Of a stretch of DNA of 64,000 bases, positions 27,513 to 37,269 are shown piece after piece. Source of the stretch: Noviluteimonas gilva (GTDB taxonomy: Bacteria; Pseudomonadota; Gammaproteobacteria; Xanthomonadales; Xanthomonadaceae); the NCBI RefSeq assembly GCF_009740395.1, contig NZ_WOXT01000001.1, positions 492,464-556,463 on the forward strand. Reading direction: 5' to 3'. Each line of letters opens with the position of its first letter. Position 1 is the first letter of the stretch. The notes beneath the pieces were generated by a model. It was not told where the DNA came from. It did no database searches and was given only the letters and a program-made list of their open reading frames with translations. A program made the position numbers and the translations under genes.

Positions 27513-30184
27513 GCTTTCTGGAGATCGCGCGAAAGCGCTTCGGTGCGTTGCGCCAGCGACGGCGGCAGGGTCGCACGCGGCCAGGCGCGCTCGAACTGTT
27601 GCAGCGACTGGGCCGCATCCGCGGAGTTGCCGTCCGCGTTCGACAGCTCGGCCATCTCGAGCAGTGCCACGTTGCTGTCGGCCAGGTTGAGCATCGAGGG
27701 CAGGTAGTCCAGCCCCATTTCGACGTACGCGCGACCGCGATGGGAGGCGATCCAGCGTGCTTCGGCGCGGGCGGTCGTCGTGTCGTCTGCCGCGCGCGCG
27801 GCACGCAACAAGGCGGCGTGTACGGGGAACGAGGTTTCGGCGCGCGCGGCCAACGGCTTGAGTCGCGCGACGGCGAGTGCGGGCTTGTTGGCGAGGCGAT
27901 CGCGCTCGGCCAGCAATGCTTCCCGCATATCCGTCAGCGGCGGATATCCGGCGATGCCGCTGCCGTCGATCTGCGCCAGCGCGCGGTCGAGCACGGACGC
28001 CGAGTCGATTCGCGCGGCCAGATAGCCGACTTGCAGTGAGAGCAGTTGGTCGTACTTCGGGTACGCGGCCTGCAACGCCGCTGCGTTTTCGCGCACGTCG
28101 GCCAGGCGCGCCAGCAAACGCTTCTCCATGGCGTCCTTCGACGCTTTTCCTGCGAGCGCATCGAGCGCATCGCTTCGCAGCGACGCGGCACGCCCTGCAA
28201 CGAGCGGCTCGGCCTTGCCGGCCAGCGTGCTGGCCTCCCGCGCAGCCTCGCCCGCGGCCTTCCAGTCGCCGCGATCGATCGCGAACAGCATCCGGTTGTA
28301 GGGCCGCGCGATATCGTCGGTCGCAACGCCGCTGCCCTTGCGCTGCGTCATCATTTCGTCGACGCGTTTCCATTGCCGCTGCGCGGCGAAGGGATAGATC
28401 TGGTCGAACATGCGCGTGCGGAAGGCGGGGTTGCTGCCTTCTGCGTCCCGGAAGGCGCGGTCCGCGTCGGAATAGTGCTCCAGGCCCAGCTGCAACATGC
28501 CCAGGAGGAACATTGCATGCGCGCGGCGCTCGTACTGCGGGACGGCCGCGGCCTTCGCGTGCGGGATGCTGACGGCGTACTCGTTCGCGTAAAACATCCC
28601 GTTCTGCGCCAGCCCGAACTGCGCCAGGTGCGCGTCGGGATAGGTTTCGATCATCTGGCGCCAGCGTTGCAGGAGCGGCGCGACCGGACCGAACAACGCG
28701 AGGTTTGCGTCCAGCAGGTACTTCTCGCGCGCACTCAGGTGATCGCGGAGTGTGTTCGCGCGCTCCATCGCACTGCGCGTCGCCGGCAGGTCGCCGAACT
28801 TCCCGTGCATCTGGCCGATGGCAAGCCAGCCCAGCGCGAACTTCGGGTCCAGCTCGACGGACTTCTCATAGAACGCCAGCGCATCGCGATCATTGCCTTT
28901 CGCACGATTGCGATTGCCCAGCGCATACGCCTTGAGTGCATCGAGGTTCGGCGTGCTCACTTCCGGAAGCGGCGCCGATGTCTGTTCGATCGAGGCCACC
29001 GCTTCGCCGAGCTTCTCGCGCAATTCGCTGGTGACCTTGTCGATCGACGTGAGCGTCGACCCCGCCCCCACCCCATCGAACGACTCGGCATACACCGTCG
29101 TCTGCGTATGCGGATCGATCACCTCGGCGCTCACGCGCACGCGGCCGCCGACTTCGGCGACGGTCGGCAGGATCACCGCGCGTGCGCCGTCGCGGATCGC
29201 GATTTCACTGGCGGTCTCGCGGTCGAGCGTAGTCGCGGGGCCACGTTTCATCAGCGCGAGCGTGTCCCTGACCTTGAGGTCGCTCAGCACGTTGACGTAA
29301 CGCGATTGCTCCAGGCTGATGCGGAAGGCCTGTTCGAGCGATTCATCGAGCACCGGTTGACCGGTGAGATTGCGCAGATCACCGACGACCACCCAATCGC
29401 GTTCGTTGAACGCAATTGCGGGCGTCGGGCGCGCCAGGAACCACGCGCCCGTGGCGAGGCCCGCGACGAGGAAGAGTTCCGCGGCGACCGCCGTCGGGCG
29501 ACGCCACACGGGAATGTCGCGCCACGCCTTGCCGCCGTTCTGTTTCGGCGCGCGCAGCGGTGCGAATCCCGGTTCGCCGACTTCGAAGACTTCCTGGCCA
29601 TCGGGCACGCCTTTGAATCGCCAGCGGCCGTGCGATTTCCAGATGAGGTGTTCGCTACGATCGCCGAGTTCGCGCGCAGCACGACGTGCGAGCGGTTCTG
29701 CAGTCGCAGACAACAGGATTTGACCCGGGCGCGCGAGCGTCATCAGGCGTCCCGCGAGCGGTTTTGCGAGGCCTTCGACTTCCAGCGGTTTCGCACCCGC
29801 TTGCACCGCGGCTTCGCTGTTCTGCCACGTCAGCACTTCGCCGACATGCAAACCCGCGCGCGCTTGCAGCAGGAGTTTGCGATCACGCACCTCGGGGCGA
29901 TCGCCGAGTTCGCGCAGTCCGCGGGTGTAATCGAGTGCGAAACCGAGACCATCGACCGGGCGTTCGAACAACAACAACAAGCCGTCGCTGCGATCGATCA
30001 GGCGACCGCGCCAGCGTTGCTGCAAATCGAGGACGAGTCGATCGTGTGCGCGGAACAACTCCGCGGCCGGTTTGTCGCCGAGGCGTTCGACCAGCAACGT
30101 GGAGTCGCACAGGTCGGTCAAAAGCAGGGTGCGGACCTGCGGGCTGCTCGCCGGATCGAAGCCGGCTTGCGCGAAGTCATTCAT
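27491..30184 (-). CDS. Nucleotide-cyclase/TPR protein, putative peptide modification system cyclase
   Basis: The 897-residue protein has three parts. Residues about 15-200 form a class III adenylyl/guanylyl cyclase-like catalytic domain with LLTDLCDST (Asp24) and DRSDG (Asp67) at metal-ligand positions, plus LLLQARAGLHVGEV. One membrane helix follows (about 225-250), then an FlgO/TolB-like alpha-beta domain (about 260-390) with a GARAVILPTV segment, then a long TPR-like helical region to the end. As I recall, this matches a family named putative peptide modification system cyclase that accompanies the precursor family next door. Whether it makes cAMP, cGMP or acts otherwise is not known. The ATG has AAGGA upstream. 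It lies 23 bp after a CNB-GGDEF gene and is convergent with the precursor gene. Confidence 0.85.
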   Translation of the reverse strand: MNDFAQAGFDPASSPQVRTLLLTDLCDSTLLVERLGDKPAAELFRAHDRLVLDLQQRWRGRLIDRSDGLLLLFERPVDGLGFALDYTRGLRELGDRPEVRDRKLLLQARAGLHVGEVLTWQNSEAAVQAGAKPLEVEGLAKPLAGRLMTLARPGQILLSATAEPLARRAARELGDRSEHLIWKSHGRWRFKGVPDGQEVFEVGEPGFAPLRAPKQNGGKAWRDIPVWRRPTAVAAELFLVAGLATGAWFLARPTPAIAFNERDWVVVGDLRNLTGQPVLDESLEQAFRISLEQSRYVNVLSDLKVRDTLALMKRGPATTLDRETASEIAIRDGARAVILPTVAEVGGRVRVSAEVIDPHTQTTVYAESFDGVGAGSTLTSIDKVTSELREKLGEAVASIEQTSAPLPEVSTPNLDALKAYALGNRNRAKGNDRDALAFYEKSVELDPKFALGWLAIGQMHGKFGDLPATRSAMERANTLRDHLSAREKYLLDANLALFGPVAPLLQRWRQMIETYPDAHLAQFGLAQNGMFYANEYAVSIPHAKAAAVPQYERRAHAMFLLGMLQLGLEHYSDADRAFRDAEGSNPAFRTRMFDQIYPFAAQRQWKRVDEMMTQRKGSGVATDDIARPYNRMLFAIDRGDWKAAGEAAREASTLAGKAEPLVAGRAASLRSDALDALAGKASKDAMEKRLLARLADVRENAAALQAAYPKYDQLLSLQVGYLAARIDSASVLDRALAQIDGSGIAGYPPLTDMREALLAERDRLANKPALAVARLKPLAARAETSFPVHAALLRAARAADDTTTARAEARWIASHRGRAYVEMGLDYLPSMLNLADSNVALLEMAELSNADGNSADAAQSLQQFERAWPRATLPPSLAQRTEALSRDLQKAKGAGSH

Positions 30185-30207
30185 GCACGATCCTTTGCAT
30201 CACGCGC

Positions 30208-31233
30208 CTAGGCCGGCGCGAGCGCGTCGTCCTGCCATTCCACACGGTTGCCACCAAGTCGCTTGGCGCGATAGAGCGCGGCATCGGCGAGGGCGTACCA
30301 GTCGTCCCATTCGGTGTCGGGAGTGACCAGGCAGGCGCCGACGCTGAGCGTGGCGATCTGCGGCGGCGAAGGCTGCATCTCGTGCAGGGCATGTGCGGTG
30401 GTCGTGATGAACTCGGCGACGCGCATGACGTCGTCGCGATGCTCGCCCTTGATCATCAGGCAGAACTCGTCGCCGCCCAGGCGGCAGGCGATGTCGTCCG
30501 GGCCGGCGGCCGAGCGCAGGATGTTGGCGACGCCCTGCAGCACGCGATCGCCGACGAGGTGCCCGTGATCGTCGTTGATGTTCTTGAAGCGGTCGCAGTC
30601 GATCAGCAGCAGGCCGCGGCCGGGCTGTTCATCGGTGCGACGGCGCTGTTGCAGATGCAGGTGGAAGCCGCGGCGGTTCGCAAGGCCGGTGAGTTCATCC
30701 GTTCGGGTGAGTTCTTCGGTCTGCGTGAGGCGGTGCGTGGTCGCGCGCAGCGTGTCGAGTGCGGTCTGCAGGTCGAGGTTGCGGCGGCGCAGGCGGCCGA
30801 TGAGGCTTTGTTCGTTCAGCACCACGCGCATGATGGCGCGGCGCAGGAAGTGGGCGAGCAGGCGCGGGTCGCGTTCGACCAGCGTTTCGAATTCCTGCTG
30901 GCGCAATTCGACCAGCACGCCCGGGCTCGACACGGTGGCGTCCGCACTGCGTGCGTGGTCGCCGATCAGCAGGCCGAGCTCGCCGAAGAACTCGCGCGCG
31001 CCGAGGCGCTTGGCGACGAGGTCGTCGCCGAAGTCGAGATCCACCGAACCTTGCGAGATGACGTACATCGTCGTGCCGAGGTCACCACGGCGAAACAATC
31101 GCTCGCCAGGCTCGACGCGACGCTGCTGCCCGATTTGCGCGAACAGCGCGTACTCCTCCGCAGTCAGGGACGCGGCGGGTTCGAGAACTTCGATGTCAGC
31201 TCGGCGCCGACGAGGCGCACGGTCGCGATTCAC
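30208..31233 (-). CDS. Cyclic-nucleotide-binding domain / GGDEF diguanylate cyclase
   Basis: The 341-residue protein joins a cyclic-nucleotide-binding domain (about residues 17-125; phosphate cassette FGELGLLIGDHARSA) through a coiled linker to a GGDEF domain (about 175-335). The active-site GGDEF is intact, so it should make cyclic di-GMP from GTP. The RxxD inhibitory site five residues before GGDEF is absent, so product feedback is unlikely. The GTG at 31233, with GGGGGA eight bases upstream, is preferred; an ATG at 31287 would add 18 residues. It reads directly into the cyclase/TPR gene 23 bp away, suggesting that one protein's product (a cyclic nucleotide) could be the other's ligand. That link is inference. 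Confidence 0.85.
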   Translation of the reverse strand: MNRDRAPRRRRADIEVLEPAASLTAEEYALFAQIGQQRRVEPGERLFRRGDLGTTMYVISQGSVDLDFGDDLVAKRLGAREFFGELGLLIGDHARSADATVSSPGVLVELRQQEFETLVERDPRLLAHFLRRAIMRVVLNEQSLIGRLRRRNLDLQTALDTLRATTHRLTQTEELTRTDELTGLANRRGFHLHLQQRRRTDEQPGRGLLLIDCDRFKNINDDHGHLVGDRVLQGVANILRSAAGPDDIACRLGGDEFCLMIKGEHRDDVMRVAEFITTTAHALHEMQPSPPQIATLSVGACLVTPDTEWDDWYALADAALYRAKRLGGNRVEWQDDALAPA

Positions 31234-31381
31234 ACTTCGATCCCCCGACGTGACCGGCGGCCGAGGATACCACCTGAATGAGTTCATCTCTGGAGCTACG
31301 GATTGGGGCGACCTGTCCGGCCGCCGCCAACCCTGTTCACCCCGCCACGGTCGATGGCGGGTTCAAGAACTGTGCAGCCTG

Positions 31382-32689
<1,308 letters not shown>

Positions 32690-32719
32690 CGTGGTGCTCC
32701 TTGTCGTGTGACCCGACGG

Positions 32720-34351
32720 TCAGTCGATCCGTGCGTAGGCCGGAAGGGTGAGGAAGTCTTCGAGCGTGTCTGCGTGGGTGAGGGTTTCGAGCAACTCGAT
32801 CGCCTCGTTGATGCGGGCGCCGCCGGGAAGCTGCATGCGGTCGGCGAACTTGCTGGGCAGGCCGATCAGGGCGCGTTCGAGCAGCGCGAAATCGATCGGC
32901 GAGCCGTCGTCCAGGTGCAGCGGCGGGTCGCTGTGCAGCCACTGCCAGAGTTGGGAGCGGGAAATCTCGGCCGTCGCGGCGTCTTCCATCAGCCAGTGGA
33001 TCGGCACGCAGCCGTTGCCGTCGAGCCAGGCGGCGAGATAGCGCACGCAGACTTCGACGTTGTTTTCGAAGCCGGCGCGGCTGATCGTGCCGAGGGATGG
33101 CTTGAGCAGCGCGTCGCGCAACTCGGCATCGGATTTCGCGCGCACGTCGTTGCGCAGCACGAATTGTTGGTGCGCGCCGAGCATCCAGGTATCGAACACG
33201 TCGCGCGCCAGCGGAATCAGCGCAGGATGCGCGACCCACGTGCCGTCGTGGCCGGCGCCGACTTCGCGCACCTTGTCGGCGCGCACGCGTTCCATCGCGC
33301 GGGCGTTGGCGGCTTCGTCGCCGGCGATCGGCACCTGCGCGGCCATGCCGCCCATCGCGTGCGCGCCGCGGCGGTGGCAGGTGTGGATGAGGAGTTCGGA
33401 GTAAATCTTGAGGAAGGGCTGCGTCATCGTGACCTGTGCGCGCTCGGGCAGGACGCGGTCGCGATGGCGGCGGAAGGTCTTCAGGTAGGAAAAGATGTAA
33501 TCCCAGCGGCCGCAGTTGAGCCCGACGATGCGCGTGCGCAGTGCGTGCAGGATCTCGTCCATCTCGAACACCGCCGGCAGCGTTTCGATCAGCACCGTGA
33601 CCTTCATCTGGCCTTCGGGCAGGCCGAGCGCGCATTCGATGTGCGCGAGCACGTCTTCCCACAGCGCGGCTTCTTCCATCGACTGCAACTTCGGCAGGTA
33701 GAAATACGGGCCGCGGTCCATCGCCGCGAGCGCGCGGGCGTTGTGGAAGGCGAACAGGCCGAGGTCGAAGAGCGATGCGGAGATCGGTTGACCATCGACG
33801 CGCAGGTGTTTTTCATCCAGATGCCAGCCGCGCGGGCGGACGATCAGCACCGCTTGTTCGGCCCAGGGCTTGAGCACGTAGTGCTTGCTGCCGTCCGGCG
33901 CCATCCAGTCGAGCGTGCCGGCCACCGCCTTGCCCAGCGCGCGCTGGCCGGTGAGCAGGTTGTCCCAGGTGGGCGAGGTCGAATCCTCGAAATCGGCCAT
34001 GTAGCAGTTCGCGCCGGAGTTCAGCGCGTTGATGACCATCTTCGGATCGGTGGGGCCGGTGATCTCGACGCGGCGGTCGAGCAGCGCCTTCGGAAGCTCG
34101 GCCACGCGCCAGTCGCCGGAACGGAGGTGCGCGGTGTCGGTGCGGAAGTCGGGGAGCGCGCCGGCGTCGAAGGCGGCCTGGCGGACGCGGCGGGCGGCGA
34201 GGCGTTCCTGCCGCCGAGGTTCGAAGGTGCGATGCAACTGGGTGAGGAAGGCGAGCGCGGCGGGGGTGAGGAGGTGTTCCTGCCCCGCGATCGAGCGGGT
34301 CGTCGTGACCCCCGGCGAGAGGCTGTCCTGGTCCTGCAGTACTGCCGACAT
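32720..34351 (-). CDS. aceB: Malate synthase A
   Basis: AceB condenses glyoxylate with acetyl-CoA to malate, completing the glyoxylate shunt with AceA. The 543-residue length and motifs (DFEDSTSPTWDN, RPRGWHLDEKH, LPKLQSMEEA, GRWDYIFSYLK) match the A form, rather than the longer malate synthase G. The ATG at 34351 has AAGGA eight bases upstream; a start 20 codons earlier would lack a ribosome site. It is divergent from a LysR regulator gene. Confidence 0.95.
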   Translation of the reverse strand: MSAVLQDQDSLSPGVTTTRSIAGQEHLLTPAALAFLTQLHRTFEPRRQERLAARRVRQAAFDAGALPDFRTDTAHLRSGDWRVAELPKALLDRRVEITGPTDPKMVINALNSGANCYMADFEDSTSPTWDNLLTGQRALGKAVAGTLDWMAPDGSKHYVLKPWAEQAVLIVRPRGWHLDEKHLRVDGQPISASLFDLGLFAFHNARALAAMDRGPYFYLPKLQSMEEAALWEDVLAHIECALGLPEGQMKVTVLIETLPAVFEMDEILHALRTRIVGLNCGRWDYIFSYLKTFRRHRDRVLPERAQVTMTQPFLKIYSELLIHTCHRRGAHAMGGMAAQVPIAGDEAANARAMERVRADKVREVGAGHDGTWVAHPALIPLARDVFDTWMLGAHQQFVLRNDVRAKSDAELRDALLKPSLGTISRAGFENNVEVCVRYLAAWLDGNGCVPIHWLMEDAATAEISRSQLWQWLHSDPPLHLDDGSPIDFALLERALIGLPSKFADRMQLPGGARINEAIELLETLTHADTLEDFLTLPAYARID

Positions 34352-34416
34352 GGTCGAGTCCTTGCGAATGCCTGAGGAGCCGACCGTACGAGCCAGTACT
34401 GTATTGGACAAAACAG

Positions 34417-34437
34417 TTATCGCAATGCTATTGATAA
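34417..34437. promoter_or_regulatory. Likely LysR operator between aceB and lysR-type gene
   Basis: TTATC-N11-GATAA is a perfect inverted repeat with the T-N11-A spacing of LysR-family sites. It lies in the 108-bp divergent region, 23 bases before the LysR gene. An overlapping partial repeat ACTGT-N10-ACAGT (34398-34417) lies beside it. The placement fits autoregulation plus control of aceBA. Confidence 0.6.
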
Positions 34438-34459
34438 GCCTCGCTTATATGAAGATCGC

Positions 34460-35437
34460 ATGATGGCGAAATCGAAGCCTGATGGCCCGGATTTCGAGGC
34501 CGCCGCCCCGCGTTTTGCCTACAAGGCGGACCGGCTGAAGCCCTTGCGGGCCTTTTGCCAGACCGCGCGGCTGGGCTCCGTCTCACGCGCGGCCGAGGCA
34601 CTCTACGTGTCCCAGCCGGCGATCACCCTCCAACTGCAGGCGCTCGAGCGCGAATTGGGGGTCAAGCTCTTCGATCGCGTGGGCCGCCGGCTGACCCCGA
34701 GCCGCGAAGGCCAGGTGCTCTACGAACTGGCCAAGCCCCTGGTCGAGGGCATCGACGGGCTGGATGCGGTCTTCCACGACAAGGTCCAGGGGCTCGATGC
34801 GGGCGAACTCAACGTCGCCGCAGGCTCCTCGACGATCCTCTATCTGTTGCCCGGCATCGTCGAAGCCTTCCGCCAGCGGCGGTCCGACGTGCGCCTGACG
34901 CTCCACAACGTCACCGGCGCGAGCGGCCTGGACCTGTTGCGCACCGACGCTGTCGACCTCGCCGTGGGCTCGATGCTCGAAGTCCCTGCCGACCTGCGCT
35001 ACATGCCGGTCTATCGCTTCGAGCCGATGTTGATCACGCCGCTGGACCATCCGCTCGCGCACAAGACCGACCTCAAGCTCGAGGATCTCTCGCCCTACGG
35101 CCTGATCCTGCCGCCCAAGCGGCTCACGACTTATCGCCTCGTCGACCTGGTGTTCCAGCAGAACCGCGTGCCCTACACCGTCGCGCTCGAAGTCGGCGGC
35201 TGGGAAGTGATCAAGCAGTACGTCGCGATGGGTTTGGGGATCAGCATCGTCACCGCGATCTGTTTGACCGAAGCCGATCGCACGCGGCTCGCGGCGCGTT
35301 CGCTCGCGCAGTACTTCCCGTCGCGCAGTTACGGCGTGGTGGTGCGCAAGGGCAAGTTCCTGTCGCCGCAGGCGCGTGCGTTCATCGAGTTGATCCAGCC
35401 CGACGAGTTCGCCCAGGGCGGGCATTCCGAACGCTGA
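34460..35437 (+). CDS. LysR-family transcriptional regulator
   Basis: The 325-residue protein has a typical LysR winged helix (about residues 25-85: LRAFCQTARLGSVSRAAEAL, SQPAITLQLQALERELG, FDRVGRRLTPSREG) and a periplasmic-binding-like effector domain with GSSTILYLLPGIVEAF, LDLLRTDAVDLAVGSM and VAMGLGISIVTAICLTEAD. The divergent location suggests that it controls the glyoxylate shunt genes aceB and aceA; the effector is unknown (acetate- or glyoxylate-related metabolites are plausible). Two in-frame ATGs occur at 34460 and 34463. Confidence 0.88.
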   Translation: MMAKSKPDGPDFEAAAPRFAYKADRLKPLRAFCQTARLGSVSRAAEALYVSQPAITLQLQALERELGVKLFDRVGRRLTPSREGQVLYELAKPLVEGIDGLDAVFHDKVQGLDAGELNVAAGSSTILYLLPGIVEAFRQRRSDVRLTLHNVTGASGLDLLRTDAVDLAVGSMLEVPADLRYMPVYRFEPMLITPLDHPLAHKTDLKLEDLSPYGLILPPKRLTTYRLVDLVFQQNRVPYTVALEVGGWEVIKQYVAMGLGISIVTAICLTEADRTRLAARSLAQYFPSRSYGVVVRKGKFLSPQARAFIELIQPDEFAQGGHSER

Positions 35438-36052
35438 TCAGGGCGTGCCGTGGTGCTTGCCCTGCCACGGGCGATACCAGGTGCGGATGCGCTGGATGTC
35501 GGCGTGCATGTCGTCGCTGAGTTCGAACACCGGCCCGATGCCGATGATGCGATCGGGATAGTGGAAGTACGCGGGCACGACCGGCACGCCGGCGGCCTTC
35601 GCGATTTTCCAGAATCCGGGTTTCCAGAGTTCGACCGGTTTGCGCGTGCCTTCCGGCGCGAGGCCGAACCAGAAGCGGTCGCTCGTGGTGATCAGCTGCG
35701 CGGCCTGCTCGACCACGCCGGCCGCCGCGCTGCGATCCACCGCGATGACGCCGAGCTTGCGCAGGATCGGGCCCATCGGCCACCAGAAGAGCTGGTGCTT
35801 GCCGAGGATGCGGATGTCGAGCCCGAGCGCGAGTTTCGCCGCGAAGCCCCACACGCCATCCCAGTTCGACGAATGCGGTGCGCCGATGAGCACGGCGCGC
35901 GGCAAATCCGGGAACGCGCCGACCATGCGCCAGCCGCCCATCCGCAGCAACGTTCGGCCGCACCAGCGCGCAAAGCGATTGTCCTTCACGCGCGGCAACG
36001 ACGGCGGCAGCGTCAGCACGTGCCCGGGTGGGTCGAGAGGTGGTGGCGACAT
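35438..36052 (-). CDS. Lysophospholipid acyltransferase-family protein
   Basis: The 204-residue protein has the acyltransferase motif HSSNWD (H-x4-D), a conserved ILGKHQLFWWPMGPILRKLGVIAVDRS block, and APEGTRKP (block III). This places it among the PlsC-like acyltransferases, where a shorter subgroup (DUF/1-acyl-glycerol-phosphate-like) is common; the acyl donor and acceptor are not determinable. Start at MSPPPL (36052) is chosen over later GTG codons. Its stop codon abuts that of the convergent LysR gene. Confidence 0.75.
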   Translation of the reverse strand: MSPPPLDPPGHVLTLPPSLPRVKDNRFARWCGRTLLRMGGWRMVGAFPDLPRAVLIGAPHSSNWDGVWGFAAKLALGLDIRILGKHQLFWWPMGPILRKLGVIAVDRSAAAGVVEQAAQLITTSDRFWFGLAPEGTRKPVELWKPGFWKIAKAAGVPVVPAYFHYPDRIIGIGPVFELSDDMHADIQRIRTWYRPWQGKHHGTP

Positions 36053-36071
36053 TCCCTTGTGTCCTGCGCTC

Positions 36072-36497
36072 TCAGTCGTCCCAGGTGCGGCGCGCACCAC
36101 GTGAGGATTTGATCGTACTGCGCACGCGCTTTTCGTCCAGCCTGCGCAGCTTCGCGCCGTGCGATGGCTTGGTGGCGATGCGTTTCTTCGGCACGTGCAA
36201 CCCGCTGGCGATGAAGGCCGCGAGCCGCTCGCGCGCGTCGTCGCGATTGCGGTCCTGCGTGCGGAAGCGCTGCGCACTGAGCACGAGCACACCCTCGCCC
36301 GTGAGCCGGCGATCGCGCTTGGCGAGCAGGCGCGCGCGCAGGGGCTCGGGCAACGAGGGCGAGTTCGCGATATCGAAACGCAACTCGACCGCGGTGGCCA
36401 CCTTGTTGACGTTCTGCCCGCCTGGGCCCGACGAACGCACGAAGCGTTCGACGAGTTCCTCGTCGGGGAGTTCGAGACCGGGCGCGATTTCCAGCAT
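36072..36497 (-). CDS. arfB: Alternative ribosome-rescue peptidyl-tRNA hydrolase
   Basis: The 141-residue protein carries the release-factor-like GGQ motif as RSSGPGGQNVNKVATAVELRF and a basic C-terminal tail (KKRIATKPSHGAKLRRLDEKR, ending in Arg-rich sequence) that enters the empty mRNA channel. ArfB (YaeJ) hydrolyses peptidyl-tRNA on ribosomes stalled without a stop codon, as a backup to tmRNA. The ATG at 36497 gives MLEIAPGLELP, a standard start. It is next to truC on the same strand. Confidence 0.9.
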   Translation of the reverse strand: MLEIAPGLELPDEELVERFVRSSGPGGQNVNKVATAVELRFDIANSPSLPEPLRARLLAKRDRRLTGEGVLVLSAQRFRTQDRNRDDARERLAAFIASGLHVPKKRIATKPSHGAKLRRLDEKRVRSTIKSSRGARRTWDD

Positions 36498-36510
36498 GTC
36501 GGCGACTGTA

Positions 36511-37269
36511 TCAGGCGTCGGGTGTGTCGCCGAAGAGGGCGATTGCCCGGGCGAATTCGGCATCGAACGGTGCACGCACGTCGATGCGCGCACCGGTGGC
36601 GGGATGGTCGAACGCCAGGCGACGCGCGTGCAGCAGCATGCGGTGGATGCCCAGCATGCGGAACGCGCGATTGTGTCGCCCGTCGCCGTGGCTGGTGTCG
36701 CCGATCAGATGATGCGAGACGTGCTTGAGGTGGCGACGGATCTGGCGGAAGCGGCCCGTCAGCGGATGCGCGCGCAGGAGCGCGTAGCGCGAAGTCGGGA
36801 AATGCGCGGACGGGAATTCGAGTTCGCAATGGGCGATGCGTTCGAACGCGGTGGTCGCAGGCTTCTTCAGCGGCTTGCCCGGCCCGCCGTCGAGCGGATG
36901 GTCGATGGTGAAGCGCTCCTCCGCCGGCCAACCGCGACAGACGGCGACGTAGTCCTTCTCGACATCGCGCGCCATGAGCGTCTTGCCGAGCGCGGAGGCG
37001 GTCTCGCGATCGAAGGCGAGGAGCAGGCACCCGCTGGTGGCGCGATCGAGGCGATGGACGAGGAAGATGGGTTTGCCGAATTGCTCGCGCAGGCGATCGG
37101 CCGCGAAGTCGGTTTCGCCGCGGGCCAGCGCGGAGTCGTGGACCATCAGGCCGGCGGGTTTGTCGACGACGGCGAGGAATTCGTCGACGAAGACCGTCTG
37201 CAGTTCCCCCTCCCCTGCGGAGGCAGGGGAGGGCCGGGGAGGGGTTGCGTCATCGAGCCCGTTCATCAC
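36511..37269 (-). CDS. truC: tRNA pseudouridine synthase (TruC type), repeat-encoded N-terminus
   Basis: The protein is an RluA-family pseudouridine synthase with the catalytic Asp in HRLDRATSG, the VDKPAGLMVH loop, RYALLRAHPLTGRFRQIRRHL and HRMLLHARRL. Length and sequence best match TruC, which modifies U65 of certain tRNAs. Oddly, residues about 7-23 (ATPPRPSPASAGEGEL) are translated from a copy of the GC-rich palindrome found at several gene ends in this window. The fold begins with VFVDEFLAVVDKPAG just after it. No better start lies inside the repeat, so the repeat appears to have been captured as coding sequence. It overlaps the DUF559 gene by 20 bp. Confidence 0.85.
   Translation of the reverse strand: MMNGLDDATPPRPSPASAGEGELQTVFVDEFLAVVDKPAGLMVHDSALARGETDFAADRLREQFGKPIFLVHRLDRATSGCLLLAFDRETASALGKTLMARDVEKDYVAVCRGWPAEERFTIDHPLDGGPGKPLKKPATTAFERIAHCELEFPSAHFPTSRYALLRAHPLTGRFRQIRRHLKHVSHHLIGDTSHGDGRHNRAFRMLGIHRMLLHARRLAFDHPATGARIDVRAPFDAEFARAIALFGDTPDA
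37208..37233. repeat. REP-like palindrome, copy 2 (inside truC)
   Basis: CCCTCCCCTGC / GCAGGGGAGGG with a GGAG loop, in inverted orientation relative to copy 1, with the same flanking CCGGGGAGGGGTTGCGTC on its right side. It lies entirely within the 5' end of the truC reading frame. Confidence 0.85.

Noticed and set aside
31287-31287. ATG at 31287 as the start of the CNB-GGDEF gene
   Set aside because: It lacks a properly spaced ribosome site, while the GTG at 31233 has a GGGGGA at good distance and removes an unstructured Pro/Arg-rich extension.
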